A DNA stretch of 64,000 nt from Sinomonas atrocyanea. Its GTDB lineage: Bacteria > Actinomycetota > Actinomycetes > Actinomycetales > Micrococcaceae. The stretch lies in the NCBI RefSeq assembly GCF_030811715.1, contig NZ_JAUSRH010000001.1, positions 1-64,000 on the forward strand. Reading direction: 5' to 3'. Below the pieces are notes generated by a model. It saw only the letters and a program-made list of their open reading frames with translations, was not told the DNA's origin and searched no databases. Positions 55,193 to 63,428 of this stretch are shown piece after piece (positions within the stretch are counted from its first letter, which is position 1; every line of letters begins with the position of its first letter). The translations under genes were made by a program, and so were the position numbers.

Positions 55193-55236
55193 GTTCACCC
55201 TGCGGCCACGTGCGGTTCATCACCGGCGCCTAGCCT
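55193..55236 (+). promoter_or_regulatory. PHO-like box and -10 upstream of the DUF6454 gene
   Basis: GTTCACCCTGC (55193) and GTTCATCACCG (55215) are spaced 22 nt, two 11-nt steps, with a weak unit between (55204). A -10-like TAGCCT at 55231-55236 follows. Same register as the senX3/phoU box. The gene starts at 55279. Confidence 0.45.
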
Positions 55237-55278
55237 CTGAAGCTCATCGTGGCCGAACCACCGGAAGGTCCCACCATC

Positions 55279-56283
55279 GTGAGCACAACCCGAACTCGCA
55301 CCCTCCTCGCAGCCGGCATCGCCATCCTGATCGCCGGATCCGCAGGCACCGTCGTCGCCGCCCAGGCAGCACCCCCGGCCCCGGCGCCCGACCACCACCA
55401 GGTCAGCACCGCCCTCGCCGACGACTTCAACGCCGTCGACCGGAACACCACATGGCAGCTCACGAGCAAGCTCAAGCTGAACTTCCCGACCTACCACACC
55501 GAGGGCATCGCCTTCAGCGGCGACCACATCTTCCTCTCCGCGGTCCAGATCATCGAGCCCACGCAGAAGTACGCGACCCCGCAGGGCGGCTACGACCGCA
55601 CCCCCGGCAAGGGCATCGGGCACCTCTTCATCATGGACAAGGCCGGCAACCTGCAGAAGGACGTCACCCTCGGCGAGGGCGACATGTACCACCCGGGAGG
55701 GATCGACTTCGACGGCGCCAACGTCTGGGTCCCCGTCGCCCAGTACCGGCCCAACAGCAGCGCCATCATCTACCGCGTCGACGCGAACACCCTCAGCGTC
55801 CACAAGCAGTTCGAGGTCAAGGACCACTTCGGCGGCATCGTCATGGACCAGCAGACCGGCCACCTCGTCGGCAACACCTGGGGCTCGCGCCGCTTCGCCG
55901 AATGGGACCTGAAGGGCAAGCAGCTGGCCACCTGGGAGAACCCCAACTACTTCATCGACTACCAGGACTGCCAGTACGTGCCAAACTCCGCCATGCTCTG
56001 CGGCGGCATCACCAATCTGCCCCAGACCCCGGCCGCCGGCGGCGCGAACAGCACCTACGAGCTCGGCGGCATGGCGATGCTCGACCTGACCAGCCACCAG
56101 GTCACCCGCGACGTCCCTTTCCAGAAGTGGTCCACCGCCGGGCACGTCGCCACCCGGAACCCCTTCAAGATGACCGCGGACGGGCACCACCTGACCATGA
56201 AGGTGGCCCCTGACAACGGCGACGAGGGCAACGGCACCGAGATCCTCACCTACGAGGCCACCGTCACGCCGGCGGCGCGCTGA
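55279..56283 (+). CDS. Secreted DUF6454-family protein
   Basis: 334 residues from the GTG at 55279 (GGAAGG 8 nt upstream). Sec signal peptide (LLAAGIAILIAGSAGTVVAA then an AQA-type cleavage site). The mature protein has repeated strand patterns (HTEGIAFSGDHIFLSAVQI, HPGGIDFDGANVWVPVAQY, HFGGIVMDQQTGHLVGNTWG) like a beta-propeller. The DUF6454 family has no assigned activity. A PHO-like box upstream hints at phosphate control. Confidence 0.78.
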   Translation: MSTTRTRTLLAAGIAILIAGSAGTVVAAQAAPPAPAPDHHQVSTALADDFNAVDRNTTWQLTSKLKLNFPTYHTEGIAFSGDHIFLSAVQIIEPTQKYATPQGGYDRTPGKGIGHLFIMDKAGNLQKDVTLGEGDMYHPGGIDFDGANVWVPVAQYRPNSSAIIYRVDANTLSVHKQFEVKDHFGGIVMDQQTGHLVGNTWGSRRFAEWDLKGKQLATWENPNYFIDYQDCQYVPNSAMLCGGITNLPQTPAAGGANSTYELGGMAMLDLTSHQVTRDVPFQKWSTAGHVATRNPFKMTADGHHLTMKVAPDNGDEGNGTEILTYEATVTPAAR

Positions 56284-56372
56284 CGATTCCAGTACCAAAG
56301 TCTCATCACACGGCTCGCTTTCACTGGGACATTGGGACAAGGAAGCAACAGCGGCATCAGGAGGGCCGGGCC

Positions 56373-56681
56373 ATGGTGGGCATCGATGACGTGGTCCGGG
56401 CCTGGAGCCTGACCGGCACACCCGCGACCCAGGACCGCCTCAACAGCTACGCCCGGGCACTCGTTGCCGCGCGGCCCCTCGGCGCCTACAGGCCCCTGGA
56501 TGACGATCAGGAGGATCTGGCGATCCTCGCCCTGTACCGCGTCGACCGACCGCACGCGACCATGGCGGACCTCCACCAGGTTCCCCCGCTGGCTCTCTCC
56601 TCGTACCACCAGATGCTCCACGACCTGGCGAGCGAAGGATTCGGCCCGCTCAAGCGCGTTCCCGGCGTTCTGGCTCCCTAA
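56373..56681 (+). CDS. Small hypothetical protein
   Basis: 102 residues, no signal peptide. Helical, with acidic DDDQEDLAILALYRVDRPHA and a C-terminal LSSYHQMLHDLASEGFGPLK. No clear ribosome site close to the ATG. A strong terminator follows at 56699. Not recognised. Confidence 0.5.
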   Translation: MVGIDDVVRAWSLTGTPATQDRLNSYARALVAARPLGAYRPLDDDQEDLAILALYRVDRPHATMADLHQVPPLALSSYHQMLHDLASEGFGPLKRVPGVLAP

Positions 56682-56698
56682 GGCCGCGACGCAGAAGC

Positions 56699-56727
56699 GG
56701 AGGGGCCCCAGCTGCCAGGGCCCCTCC
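56699..56727 (+). terminator. Hairpin terminator
   Basis: A perfect 10-bp stem GGAGGGGCCC (56699-56708) with 56718-56727, 9-nt loop, downstream of the 102-residue ORF. Confidence 0.65.
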
Positions 56728-56860
56728 ATTCCGGTGCGGGTTACCAGTCCGCGATGAGAATCCTGTTCCGGGAGAGGAAGCTCGACCACACTCCTACCCG
56801 ACGGGCCGCCCCGCCAAACGCGGCACCCGGTGCGTGGTCTCCGCTCGGGGTCCGGACCCC

Positions 56861-57520
56861 TTAGACGGTGCCGGTGGGGGCCGCGCGCCCGTCGACCTCG
56901 GCGGTCAGACTGTCGATGCGTTCCATCGCACGCTCGAGCTGTTCGACGGTCGACCACAGATCCGGGTGCAGGTCCCGGACCTCCTCGAGGCTCTTCCCGG
57001 CCGACCGGAGCGAGGCGAGATCGAAGCTGACGTTCGTTCGGGCTCCTGCAACGGCGGCCCGGAGGGCGCCGCAGGCGACCACGACGTCGGCAATGAGGGC
57101 CCGATTGCCGTTGGCCGCGAGCCACGCGAGATCTCCGATCGCTTCCACGGCGTGCTCGCCGAGGACGGCCGAGGCTTTCGCGGCGTCGACGCACGCGCGG
57201 TGGATGGCCTCGTCGCGCTCGGGACCCGGCTCCAGACGGAACGCGGCGCCAAAGGCGCGCGACGCGGAGGCGTCGTCGTCGGCAAGCCGGAGCGCCGTCC
57301 CGCGGAGGGACTGCGCCCGTTCCCGCAGCGACTCGACCTCGGCGCGCCGGGACCCCTCCGCCTCGGTGTAGCCGGCGACCATGGAGGCCAGCGACGCCGC
57401 CACGGCGAGCATCACCCCTGTTCCGGCGCCCCCTCCTGGGGAGCCGGTGGACTGCGCCAGGGCGTCAGTCCAGGCGTCGACGGTCGAGGTGCGGGTGGTG
57501 ACATCTTGGGGTTCGTCCAC
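56861..57520 (-). CDS. Formiminotransferase-cyclodeaminase-like (FTCD_C) protein
   Basis: 219 residues, all-helical, stand-alone cyclodeaminase domain. Signature GSPGGGAGTGVMLAVAASLA near the N terminus and the helices VACGALRAAVAGARTNVSFD fit the family, which includes methenyl-THF cyclohydrolases. The corA stop precedes this GTG by 2 nt; a start at 57532 inside corA is also possible, and AAGGAG lies at the corA end. Confidence 0.78.
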   Translation of the reverse strand: MDEPQDVTTRTSTVDAWTDALAQSTGSPGGGAGTGVMLAVAASLASMVAGYTEAEGSRRAEVESLRERAQSLRGTALRLADDDASASRAFGAAFRLEPGPERDEAIHRACVDAAKASAVLGEHAVEAIGDLAWLAANGNRALIADVVVACGALRAAVAGARTNVSFDLASLRSAGKSLEEVRDLHPDLWSTVEQLERAMERIDSLTAEVDGRAAPTGTV

Positions 57521-57522
57521 GA

Positions 57523-58491
57523 TCAGATCCACTCCTTGCGGCGGAACAGGATGTACAGTGCGACGCCGCCTCCGGCGATCAGGCTCAGGGACAGGACGAG
57601 CCCGAGGGTGCTCTGGAACCCGAGGAAGGGCACGTTCTGCCCGAAGAACCCGGTGACGGCGGTGGGCACCGCGATGATCGCGGCCCAGCTCGTGAGCTTC
57701 TTCATCACCAGATTCATCCGGTTGCCCTGGATGCTGACGTGGGTCTCGAGGATGCTGCTGACCATGTCACGCAGCGATTCGGTCCAGTCGGACGCCCGCA
57801 GGACGTGGTCGTAGACGTCCTGGAAGAACGGCTGCATCGCCGGGTCTGCGATGTCCAGGTCTCGGCGCAGGACCGTGTTGAGGACCTCGCGCATCGGGAG
57901 CACGACCCTGCGGAGCCGCAGGAGGGCCTTGCGGAGCTCGAACGAGCGCCGCTGCAGGTCGTGGTCGGCGGAATGGTCGTCGAAGAGCGCGTCCTCGAGG
58001 TCCTCGATGCGCTCGTCGAGCTCCTGGACGACGTCGAAGTGGCCGTCGACGAGCAGGTCGATCAGGCCCCAGAGCAGGAAGGCGACTCCGTGGCCGGCGA
58101 CGTCGGTCTCCCGGTCCCACCGCTCGGTGAGCTGCTCGGCGGAGAAGCCCGGCCCGTGCACGGTGACGAGGGCGCGCCGGGTGATGAACGCCTTGACCTC
58201 GCTCACGGCCACCTCATTGACCCCGGGCGCGAGCGTCGCCTCGTAGGCGGCCAGGAACAGGTGCGTCCGGTATCGATCGAGCTTGGGGCGCTGGTGGTCG
58301 TGGAGGGCATCCTCGACGGCGAGGCGGTGGAGTCCGAGGATTGTCTCCATGGCGCCGAGGTCGTCCTCGGTCGGCGACTCGTAGTCGATCCAGACCGTCG
58401 CGCCCTCCTCACCGAGGAGCCCCTCGATCTCCTCGAGCGCGAGGTCCTCGCGCTCGACCTTGCCGTCGCGGTACAGCCGGGTACGAACCAT
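57523..58491 (-). CDS. corA: CorA-family divalent metal transporter (GQN variant)
   Basis: 322 residues. A large cytoplasmic N-terminal domain (about 1-255) and two C-terminal membrane helices. The pore-loop GMN triad reads GQN here (TGFFGQNVPFLGF), a variant found in some actinobacterial CorA homologues. The start codon ATG 58491 has TAGGAT 6 nt upstream and no Shine-Dalgarno. Magnesium is the usual substrate; with GQN the selectivity is uncertain. Confidence 0.87.
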   Translation of the reverse strand: MVRTRLYRDGKVEREDLALEEIEGLLGEEGATVWIDYESPTEDDLGAMETILGLHRLAVEDALHDHQRPKLDRYRTHLFLAAYEATLAPGVNEVAVSEVKAFITRRALVTVHGPGFSAEQLTERWDRETDVAGHGVAFLLWGLIDLLVDGHFDVVQELDERIEDLEDALFDDHSADHDLQRRSFELRKALLRLRRVVLPMREVLNTVLRRDLDIADPAMQPFFQDVYDHVLRASDWTESLRDMVSSILETHVSIQGNRMNLVMKKLTSWAAIIAVPTAVTGFFGQNVPFLGFQSTLGLVLSLSLIAGGGVALYILFRRKEWI

Positions 58492-58497
58492 TCGGCA

Positions 58498-58503
58498 ATC
58501 CTA
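58498..58503 (-). promoter_or_regulatory. corA -10 hexamer, leaderless type
   Basis: The minus strand reads TAGGAT, 6 nt (TGCCGA), then ATG of corA. Confidence 0.45.
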
Positions 58504-58562
58504 GTCAGTGCCACCTTGGGGCCAGCTGGGTCCGAGGCCGGCCCGGGCGGCACCGCACTGCG

Positions 58563-59213
58563 TCAGAGGCCCAGGACGTGGAGGGCCGTGGTCCAGTCGT
58601 GCGCGATGGCAGTCTGGGCGGCTGCGAGCCGGACCTTGTGGGCGCAGACCGCCCTGTGGAGGGCGTCCTCGACGGCGTCCTTGGGGTTGGTCGTGCCCGT
58701 GGCCCCGGCCCGGTTGGGCTCGGGCCAGAGGTTGGAGACGGAATTCGAGCCGCCGAGCTCGAGGCTGACCAGGTGGTCGTACTCCGTCGATGCCGACCCG
58801 CTCTCGCCGTACTCGCGCAGGCTCTCGGCCTTCACCTTCGCGGTGGCCGACGACGGCGGGCGGACGGCAGCGGTGTAGCCGGCCCTGCAGATGGTCGAGT
58901 CGATGGTGGCCTGGGTCACGGCCGGGTCCACGGCACCCGGCGTGCAGGCCGGATCGGGCAGGTACTTCCCGGCGGACGCGTCGACCACGCGCGCGCGGCA
59001 GTGGCCGGGGGCGAGCTGCTCGTCGACGGTGACCCGGGAGGGCGAGTGGACCTCCTTGACCTGTCCTTGGCCGGCAGACTGCGAGGGCTGGGAGGACGCG
59101 GTGGGCCGGCCGGCGGCGATGGCGGTCCCGAGGGAGGCCGCGGAACAGGCGGTGGCCCCGGTGACGAGGGCCGCGGCTGCCGCCGCGGAGGCAAGGAGGC
59201 GGAGAGCATTCAT
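58563..59213 (-). CDS. Secreted protein with an HNH-nuclease-like core
   Basis: 216 residues. N-terminal signal peptide (LLASAAAAAALVTGATACSA), a Ser/Gln-rich linker, and a core with STEYDHLVSLELGGSNSVSN followed by LWPEPN and NPKDAVEDALHRAVC. The D-H...GG...N..LWPE pattern is the metal-binding beta-beta-alpha element of HNH-type nucleases. Activity is inferred only. GGAGG is close to the ATG. Confidence 0.7.
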   Translation of the reverse strand: MNALRLLASAAAAAALVTGATACSAASLGTAIAAGRPTASSQPSQSAGQGQVKEVHSPSRVTVDEQLAPGHCRARVVDASAGKYLPDPACTPGAVDPAVTQATIDSTICRAGYTAAVRPPSSATAKVKAESLREYGESGSASTEYDHLVSLELGGSNSVSNLWPEPNRAGATGTTNPKDAVEDALHRAVCAHKVRLAAAQTAIAHDWTTALHVLGL

Positions 59214-59416
59214 ATCCCTCCATGTGTAAGCCGTATGCGGTGCCGGCGCGCGTCGGCGCGCCGTGCGGGCGCGCAGGTCAGCAGGCTGGGGTCAGGCGCG
59301 CCCGCAGGGCCGTCCGCCCCTAACCCTCTCGACCGGCCACAGGGAAGATGGATGTCAGGACCGTTGCGCTGCCAGACGGGAACCTCCTGCGGTCCGCGCT
59401 CCAAGGAGGGATCGCG

Positions 59417-60241
59417 ATGGACGCCGTCTCCCTGACCGTCCTCATCATCGTCATCGTGGTGCTCCTCATCGCGGCGAGGATGTCCATCCGGGTCGTCCGG
59501 CAGTACGAACAGGGAGTCCTGTTCAGGCTCGGCCGGGTCGTCGGGGTGCGGCTCCCCGGGCTCAGGTTCATCATCCCGATCGTCGACCGCCTGCCCCTCG
59601 TGAGCATGCGGATCGTGACCATGCCGATCCAGTCGCAGGGCATCATCACCCAGGACAACGTGAGCGTGGACGTCTCCGCCGTCGCGTACTACCGGGTGGT
59701 GGATGCCGTGAAGTCCGTCGTTGCGATCGAGAACGTCGCGGCGGCCATCGACCAGATCGCCCAGACCACCCTCCGGAAGGTGGTGGGACAGCACACTCTC
59801 GACCAGACGCTTTCCGAGACCGGCCGCATCAACGCCGACATCCGCCAGATCCTCGACGTCCTGACCACCGAATGGGGTGTCGAGGTCACCCTCGTCGAGC
59901 TGAAGGACATCCAGCTGCCCGAGAGCATGAAGCGGGCCATGGCACGGCAGGCCGAGGCCGAGCGGGAGAAGAGGGCCAAGATCATCGCCGCAGAAGGCGA
60001 GGCCATCTCGGCCACTGCTCTGGGTCAGGCCTCCGACACGATGATGGCCCACCCGCTCGCCCTGCAGCTGCGCAACCTCCAGAGCCTCGTGGAGATCGGA
60101 GTCGACAAGAACACCACCGTGGTCTTCCCTGCGCCGCTCATGAGCATGATCGGCGAGCTCTCGGCCTTCATCGCCCGGGAGAACCAGGCCGCAGCCTCCG
60201 CTGCGTCCGCAGACGGGAAGTCCCCAGTCAAGGCCGCGTGA
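59417..60241 (+). CDS. SPFH/band 7 (slipin/stomatin-like) membrane protein
   Basis: 274 residues from the ATG at 59417 (AAGGAGG upstream). One N-terminal membrane segment (VSLTVLIIVIVVLLIAA), then the band-7 domain (VRQYEQGVLFRLGRVVGVRL, PGLRFIIPIVDRL, LDQTLSETGRINADIRQIL) and a coiled region (ARQAEAEREKRAKIIAAEGE). It should form membrane-scaffold oligomers. The next gene follows by 9 nt. Confidence 0.9.
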   Translation: MDAVSLTVLIIVIVVLLIAARMSIRVVRQYEQGVLFRLGRVVGVRLPGLRFIIPIVDRLPLVSMRIVTMPIQSQGIITQDNVSVDVSAVAYYRVVDAVKSVVAIENVAAAIDQIAQTTLRKVVGQHTLDQTLSETGRINADIRQILDVLTTEWGVEVTLVELKDIQLPESMKRAMARQAEAEREKRAKIIAAEGEAISATALGQASDTMMAHPLALQLRNLQSLVEIGVDKNTTVVFPAPLMSMIGELSAFIARENQAAASAASADGKSPVKAA

Positions 60242-60250
60242 GACGAGTCG

Positions 60251-61327
60251 ATGGACCGCGCCGCAGCCCCCACCCTCGCTGGTCCGCCCGTCCCCGCCCG
60301 CCGGTCCACGACGGCGTTCGAGGACGCCCTGTCCCTCGTGGCAGGGCTGTGGCTCCTGACCGGGACGTACATCGACGGCTGGGCCCACAACAATCTCGCG
60401 CACCTCGAGACCTTCTTCACCCCGTGGCATGCGGTCCTGTATTCCGGCTTCGCCGCGAACGCCGTGTGGATCGGATTCCTCGTGTGGCGCCGTCATCGTC
60501 GGGGAACCCCGTGGATGGACGCCGTCCCCGCGGGCTACGGAGGCGCGGTCGTCGGCGTCGTCCTCTTCCTCGTCTCCGGCGTGGCTGATTTCGCGTGGCA
60601 CACCGTCTTCGGCATCGAGCAGGACATCAAGGCACTCTTCAGCCCGTCCCATCTCGGCCTGGCCACCGGCGGATTCCTCATCCTCGGCGCGCCCTTCGCC
60701 GCGGCTTCCGCGGCACCGCCGGGAAGGACCCGCGCCCGGCTCGCCCCCGCCCTCCTCAGCGCCGCCCTGTGCGGCATGGTGGCGATCTTCATCCTCCAGG
60801 AGTTCGCGGTGTTCGCCCGCCACGGGCTCATCCAGACCTATGGCCAGCCCCTCGGAGGGACCCGGCCCGTCATGCCGGGCACGTCGGCCAGCACCATCGT
60901 GGCCCTGGGCTCGTTCCTCGTCTCGACGGCCGCGCTCTTCGTCCCCATCCTCCTGACGGCGTCCCGGTGGCGGCTCCCGGCTGCCGTACCGGCGCTGCTG
61001 ACCTTCGTGCCTTCGGCCGCCCTGCAGGCCATGGTCGGGTTCCGCGACGGATGGCTTGTCCTCGCTGCGGCCGCGGGAGCGGCCCTGGTCGGTCTCGCGT
61101 GGCTCGCCCTGAGGCCCCGTCCCGTCCGCCCCCTCCGCCTGCGGGCCGCCGCGGCCCTCGCGCCCCCGCTCTTCTGGGGCCCCTACTTCGTCGCCGTTGC
61201 CTGGGCCGACGGCAGGCTCAGCTTCTCCCCGGAGATCTGGGGCGGGATCCTCGTCTGGACCGCGCTCGAGACGCTCGCGATCGCCGTCCTCGTCTCTGGC
61301 ACGAGGAGGGCCGCAGGAGCAGGATGA
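60251..61327 (+). CDS. Polytopic membrane protein of unknown function
   Basis: 358 residues with about nine hydrophobic segments. Polar residues within the first segments (TYIDGWAHNNLAHLETFFTP, VADFAWHTVFGIEQDIKALF) suggest a conserved histidine/aspartate-rich face. No family named. Nine nt after the SPFH gene, so probably co-transcribed. No strong ribosome site before the ATG. Confidence 0.65.
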   Translation: MDRAAAPTLAGPPVPARRSTTAFEDALSLVAGLWLLTGTYIDGWAHNNLAHLETFFTPWHAVLYSGFAANAVWIGFLVWRRHRRGTPWMDAVPAGYGGAVVGVVLFLVSGVADFAWHTVFGIEQDIKALFSPSHLGLATGGFLILGAPFAAASAAPPGRTRARLAPALLSAALCGMVAIFILQEFAVFARHGLIQTYGQPLGGTRPVMPGTSASTIVALGSFLVSTAALFVPILLTASRWRLPAAVPALLTFVPSAALQAMVGFRDGWLVLAAAAGAALVGLAWLALRPRPVRPLRLRAAAALAPPLFWGPYFVAVAWADGRLSFSPEIWGGILVWTALETLAIAVLVSGTRRAAGAG

Positions 61328-61374
61328 GCGCCAGAGAGTGAGCCCCGGCCACCCGCAAGCCAGCTGGAGGAACC

Positions 61375-62541
61375 ATGAGTCTCGTGTCCGAGCTGCCAGG
61401 ACGCTTCGATCCCTTCCCGCTGTACCGAGAGCTGCGGGAGGAGTCCCCTCTGCTGCTCGACCCCGCGCAGGAGGTATGGCACGTCTTCCGCTACGACGAC
61501 GTCCAGCGGGTGCTCTCTGAGCACGCCGTCTTCTCGTCCAGGATGCGCGCGGGCCGGGAGCCGGACCAGAACCATCTCTTTGCCTCGAGCCTGATCAGCA
61601 CGGACCCTCCGAGGCACCGCCAGCTCAGGTCCCTGGTCTCCGAGGCGTTCACGTTGCGGGCGGTGGCCGCACTGGAACCGCGGATCGCCGAGATCGTGGC
61701 CGAGCTCCTGGACCGGGTGGCCGGAAGGGGGTCCATGGACCTCATCGACGATTTCGCGTATCCACTGCCCGTGATCGTCATCGCGGAACTCATGGGCATC
61801 CCCGCCGAGGACCGTGACCGCTTCAAGCGGTGGTCGGACATCGTGGTGAGCCAGGTCCGCGAGTACGAGAGCAGCCCCGCCCGGGCGGCCGCCCAGCAGG
61901 AGATGGCCGAGTACTTCTTCGCCATGATCGAAAGACGGCGGCGCGATCCGGGAGAGGACCTCATCAGCAGGCTGCTCGCAGCCCAGGTCGACGGCGAGCA
62001 CCTGAGCGTGATGGAGCTGCTGGGCTTCTGCGCGCTGCTGCTCGTGGCCGGCAATGAGACGACCACCAACCTCCTCGGCAACGCGGTGCTGACCTTCACG
62101 GAGTGGCCGGGCACCATCGAGCGGCTCGGGGCCGAGAGCGGTGCCCTGCCCTCGGCGATCGAGGAGGTGCTCCGCTTCCGGTCTCCGGTCCAGTGCATGT
62201 TCCGGATCACCACCCAGGACACGACCCTGGGCGGCACCCCGATCCGGGCCGGTTCGCGCCTGGCGGCCTGGATCGGGTCGGCGAACCGCGACGGCCGGCA
62301 GTTCCCGGACCCGGAGACCTTCGCCGTGGACCGCCACCCGAAGCGGCACCTCGCGTTCGGGCAGGGTATCCACTTCTGCCTGGGGGCACCGTTGGCGCGG
62401 CTCGAGGCGCGGGTCGCGCTGTCAGCCCTTCTCGCGCGCCTGCCCGGCCTGCGCCTGGCGCCGGGCGCCTCCCTGGAGCGCATCGACAGCACGATCATCT
62501 TCGGCCCCCGGCAACTGCCGGTGGAGTGGCAGGCGGCCTGA
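61375..62541 (+). CDS. Cytochrome P450
   Basis: 388 residues, class I bacterial P450. I-helix oxygen-activating region LLLVAGNETTTN, K-helix ExxR in EEVLRFRSPVQ, and heme ligand Cys in FGQGIHFCLGAPLARLE. Substrate unknown. GGAGG 7 nt before the ATG. No ferredoxin or reductase gene is adjacent within the window. Confidence 0.95.
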   Translation: MSLVSELPGRFDPFPLYRELREESPLLLDPAQEVWHVFRYDDVQRVLSEHAVFSSRMRAGREPDQNHLFASSLISTDPPRHRQLRSLVSEAFTLRAVAALEPRIAEIVAELLDRVAGRGSMDLIDDFAYPLPVIVIAELMGIPAEDRDRFKRWSDIVVSQVREYESSPARAAAQQEMAEYFFAMIERRRRDPGEDLISRLLAAQVDGEHLSVMELLGFCALLLVAGNETTTNLLGNAVLTFTEWPGTIERLGAESGALPSAIEEVLRFRSPVQCMFRITTQDTTLGGTPIRAGSRLAAWIGSANRDGRQFPDPETFAVDRHPKRHLAFGQGIHFCLGAPLARLEARVALSALLARLPGLRLAPGASLERIDSTIIFGPRQLPVEWQAA

Positions 62542-62542
62542 T

Positions 62543-62570
62543 GCGCCGGGCGCTGCTCAGTTCCCGGCGC
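62543..62570. terminator. Hairpin at the P450 / exported-protein convergence
   Basis: GCGCCGGG (62543-62550) pairs with CCCGGCGC (62563-62570) and overlaps the end of the minus-strand gene. Confidence 0.45.
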
Positions 62571-63258
62571 CGGGAGAAGGCGACGGCGACGCAGGTGCCG
62601 ACGGGGAGGCCGACGGCGCGGCGGGCGTCTTCTGCTTCGCCGGAGCCTTCTGGATCGCCTCCGCAAGCTTCTTGACTGCGTCGCCGTAGGTCCCGTCCAG
62701 CGCATGCGCCTTGATGGCCTGCGCGTCCGCGACCTCCTGCCCGGAGGGAGCCCCCGCCAAGGTCCACAGGTCCTCGCGGAGCTTCGCGGGGAGGTGCCGG
62801 AAGGCAGCCGGGTACCGGTTGGCTGCTGCCCGCGCGATGGCGTGCGCGCGCTGGCCGTACTGGGCGCTCCCGTCCTGGCGGATCACGACGGCGAGCACAC
62901 GCCGGAGCGCCGCCCTCGCCGGATGCTTCGCGGAGGAGGCAGAGGCGCTCTGCGACGGCGCCGCGCCTGCCGCGGGACCCGCCGTCTGGATGAGCGAGGC
63001 GTCCTGGGCAGTCACAGCTCCTGAGTCCGCCGCGCCGACGTCGTCGCCGAGGCCGTCGAGCGAGGTCAGGTCCGCCAGCGACTCGTCGGCTTGCGGCTGG
63101 GCCGCCTGCGCGGCCTGGACCGGGGCGCTGTGGGCCTGGAGCGCGACGGCGATGCCGCCGCCCGCAAGGAGTGCTGCGGCGAGCGCGGAGGCGGCGCCGG
63201 CGGCCCAGCGCCGGCGAGGGCGCCGCGGAGAGGTGGCGGGGTTTGGCTGGGGGAACAT
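62557..63258 (-). CDS. Exported helical protein of unknown function
   Basis: 233 residues from ATG 63258. Arg-rich start (SPRRPRRRWAAGAA) and a membrane anchor/signal (ALAAALLAGGGIAVALQA), Ala/Gln-rich linker, a helical middle (RAALRRVLAVVIRQDGSAQ, YGQRAHAIARAAANRYPAA, AFRHLPAKLREDLWTLAG) and a Pro/Ser/Ala-rich tail. It is divergent from a two-component regulator. No family recognised. Confidence 0.65.
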   Translation of the reverse strand: MFPQPNPATSPRRPRRRWAAGAASALAAALLAGGGIAVALQAHSAPVQAAQAAQPQADESLADLTSLDGLGDDVGAADSGAVTAQDASLIQTAGPAAGAAPSQSASASSAKHPARAALRRVLAVVIRQDGSAQYGQRAHAIARAAANRYPAAFRHLPAKLREDLWTLAGAPSGQEVADAQAIKAHALDGTYGDAVKKLAEAIQKAPAKQKTPAAPSASPSAPASPSPSPGAGN

Positions 63259-63428
63259 CGCGATGCCTTTCGGAATGCTGTCGGGAGTTGCTCCGATCGG
63301 CACTGTCGGCCGATCCGCCGCCCAGCATGGCGGAGCGAGGCAAGCGGGGTGTTCGGCGGATGTTCGGGGAATGTAAAGTCTGCGGCGAGCGGCGGCCGCC
63401 ACGCGCCGTCGTGCGCTTGAATGAACCC

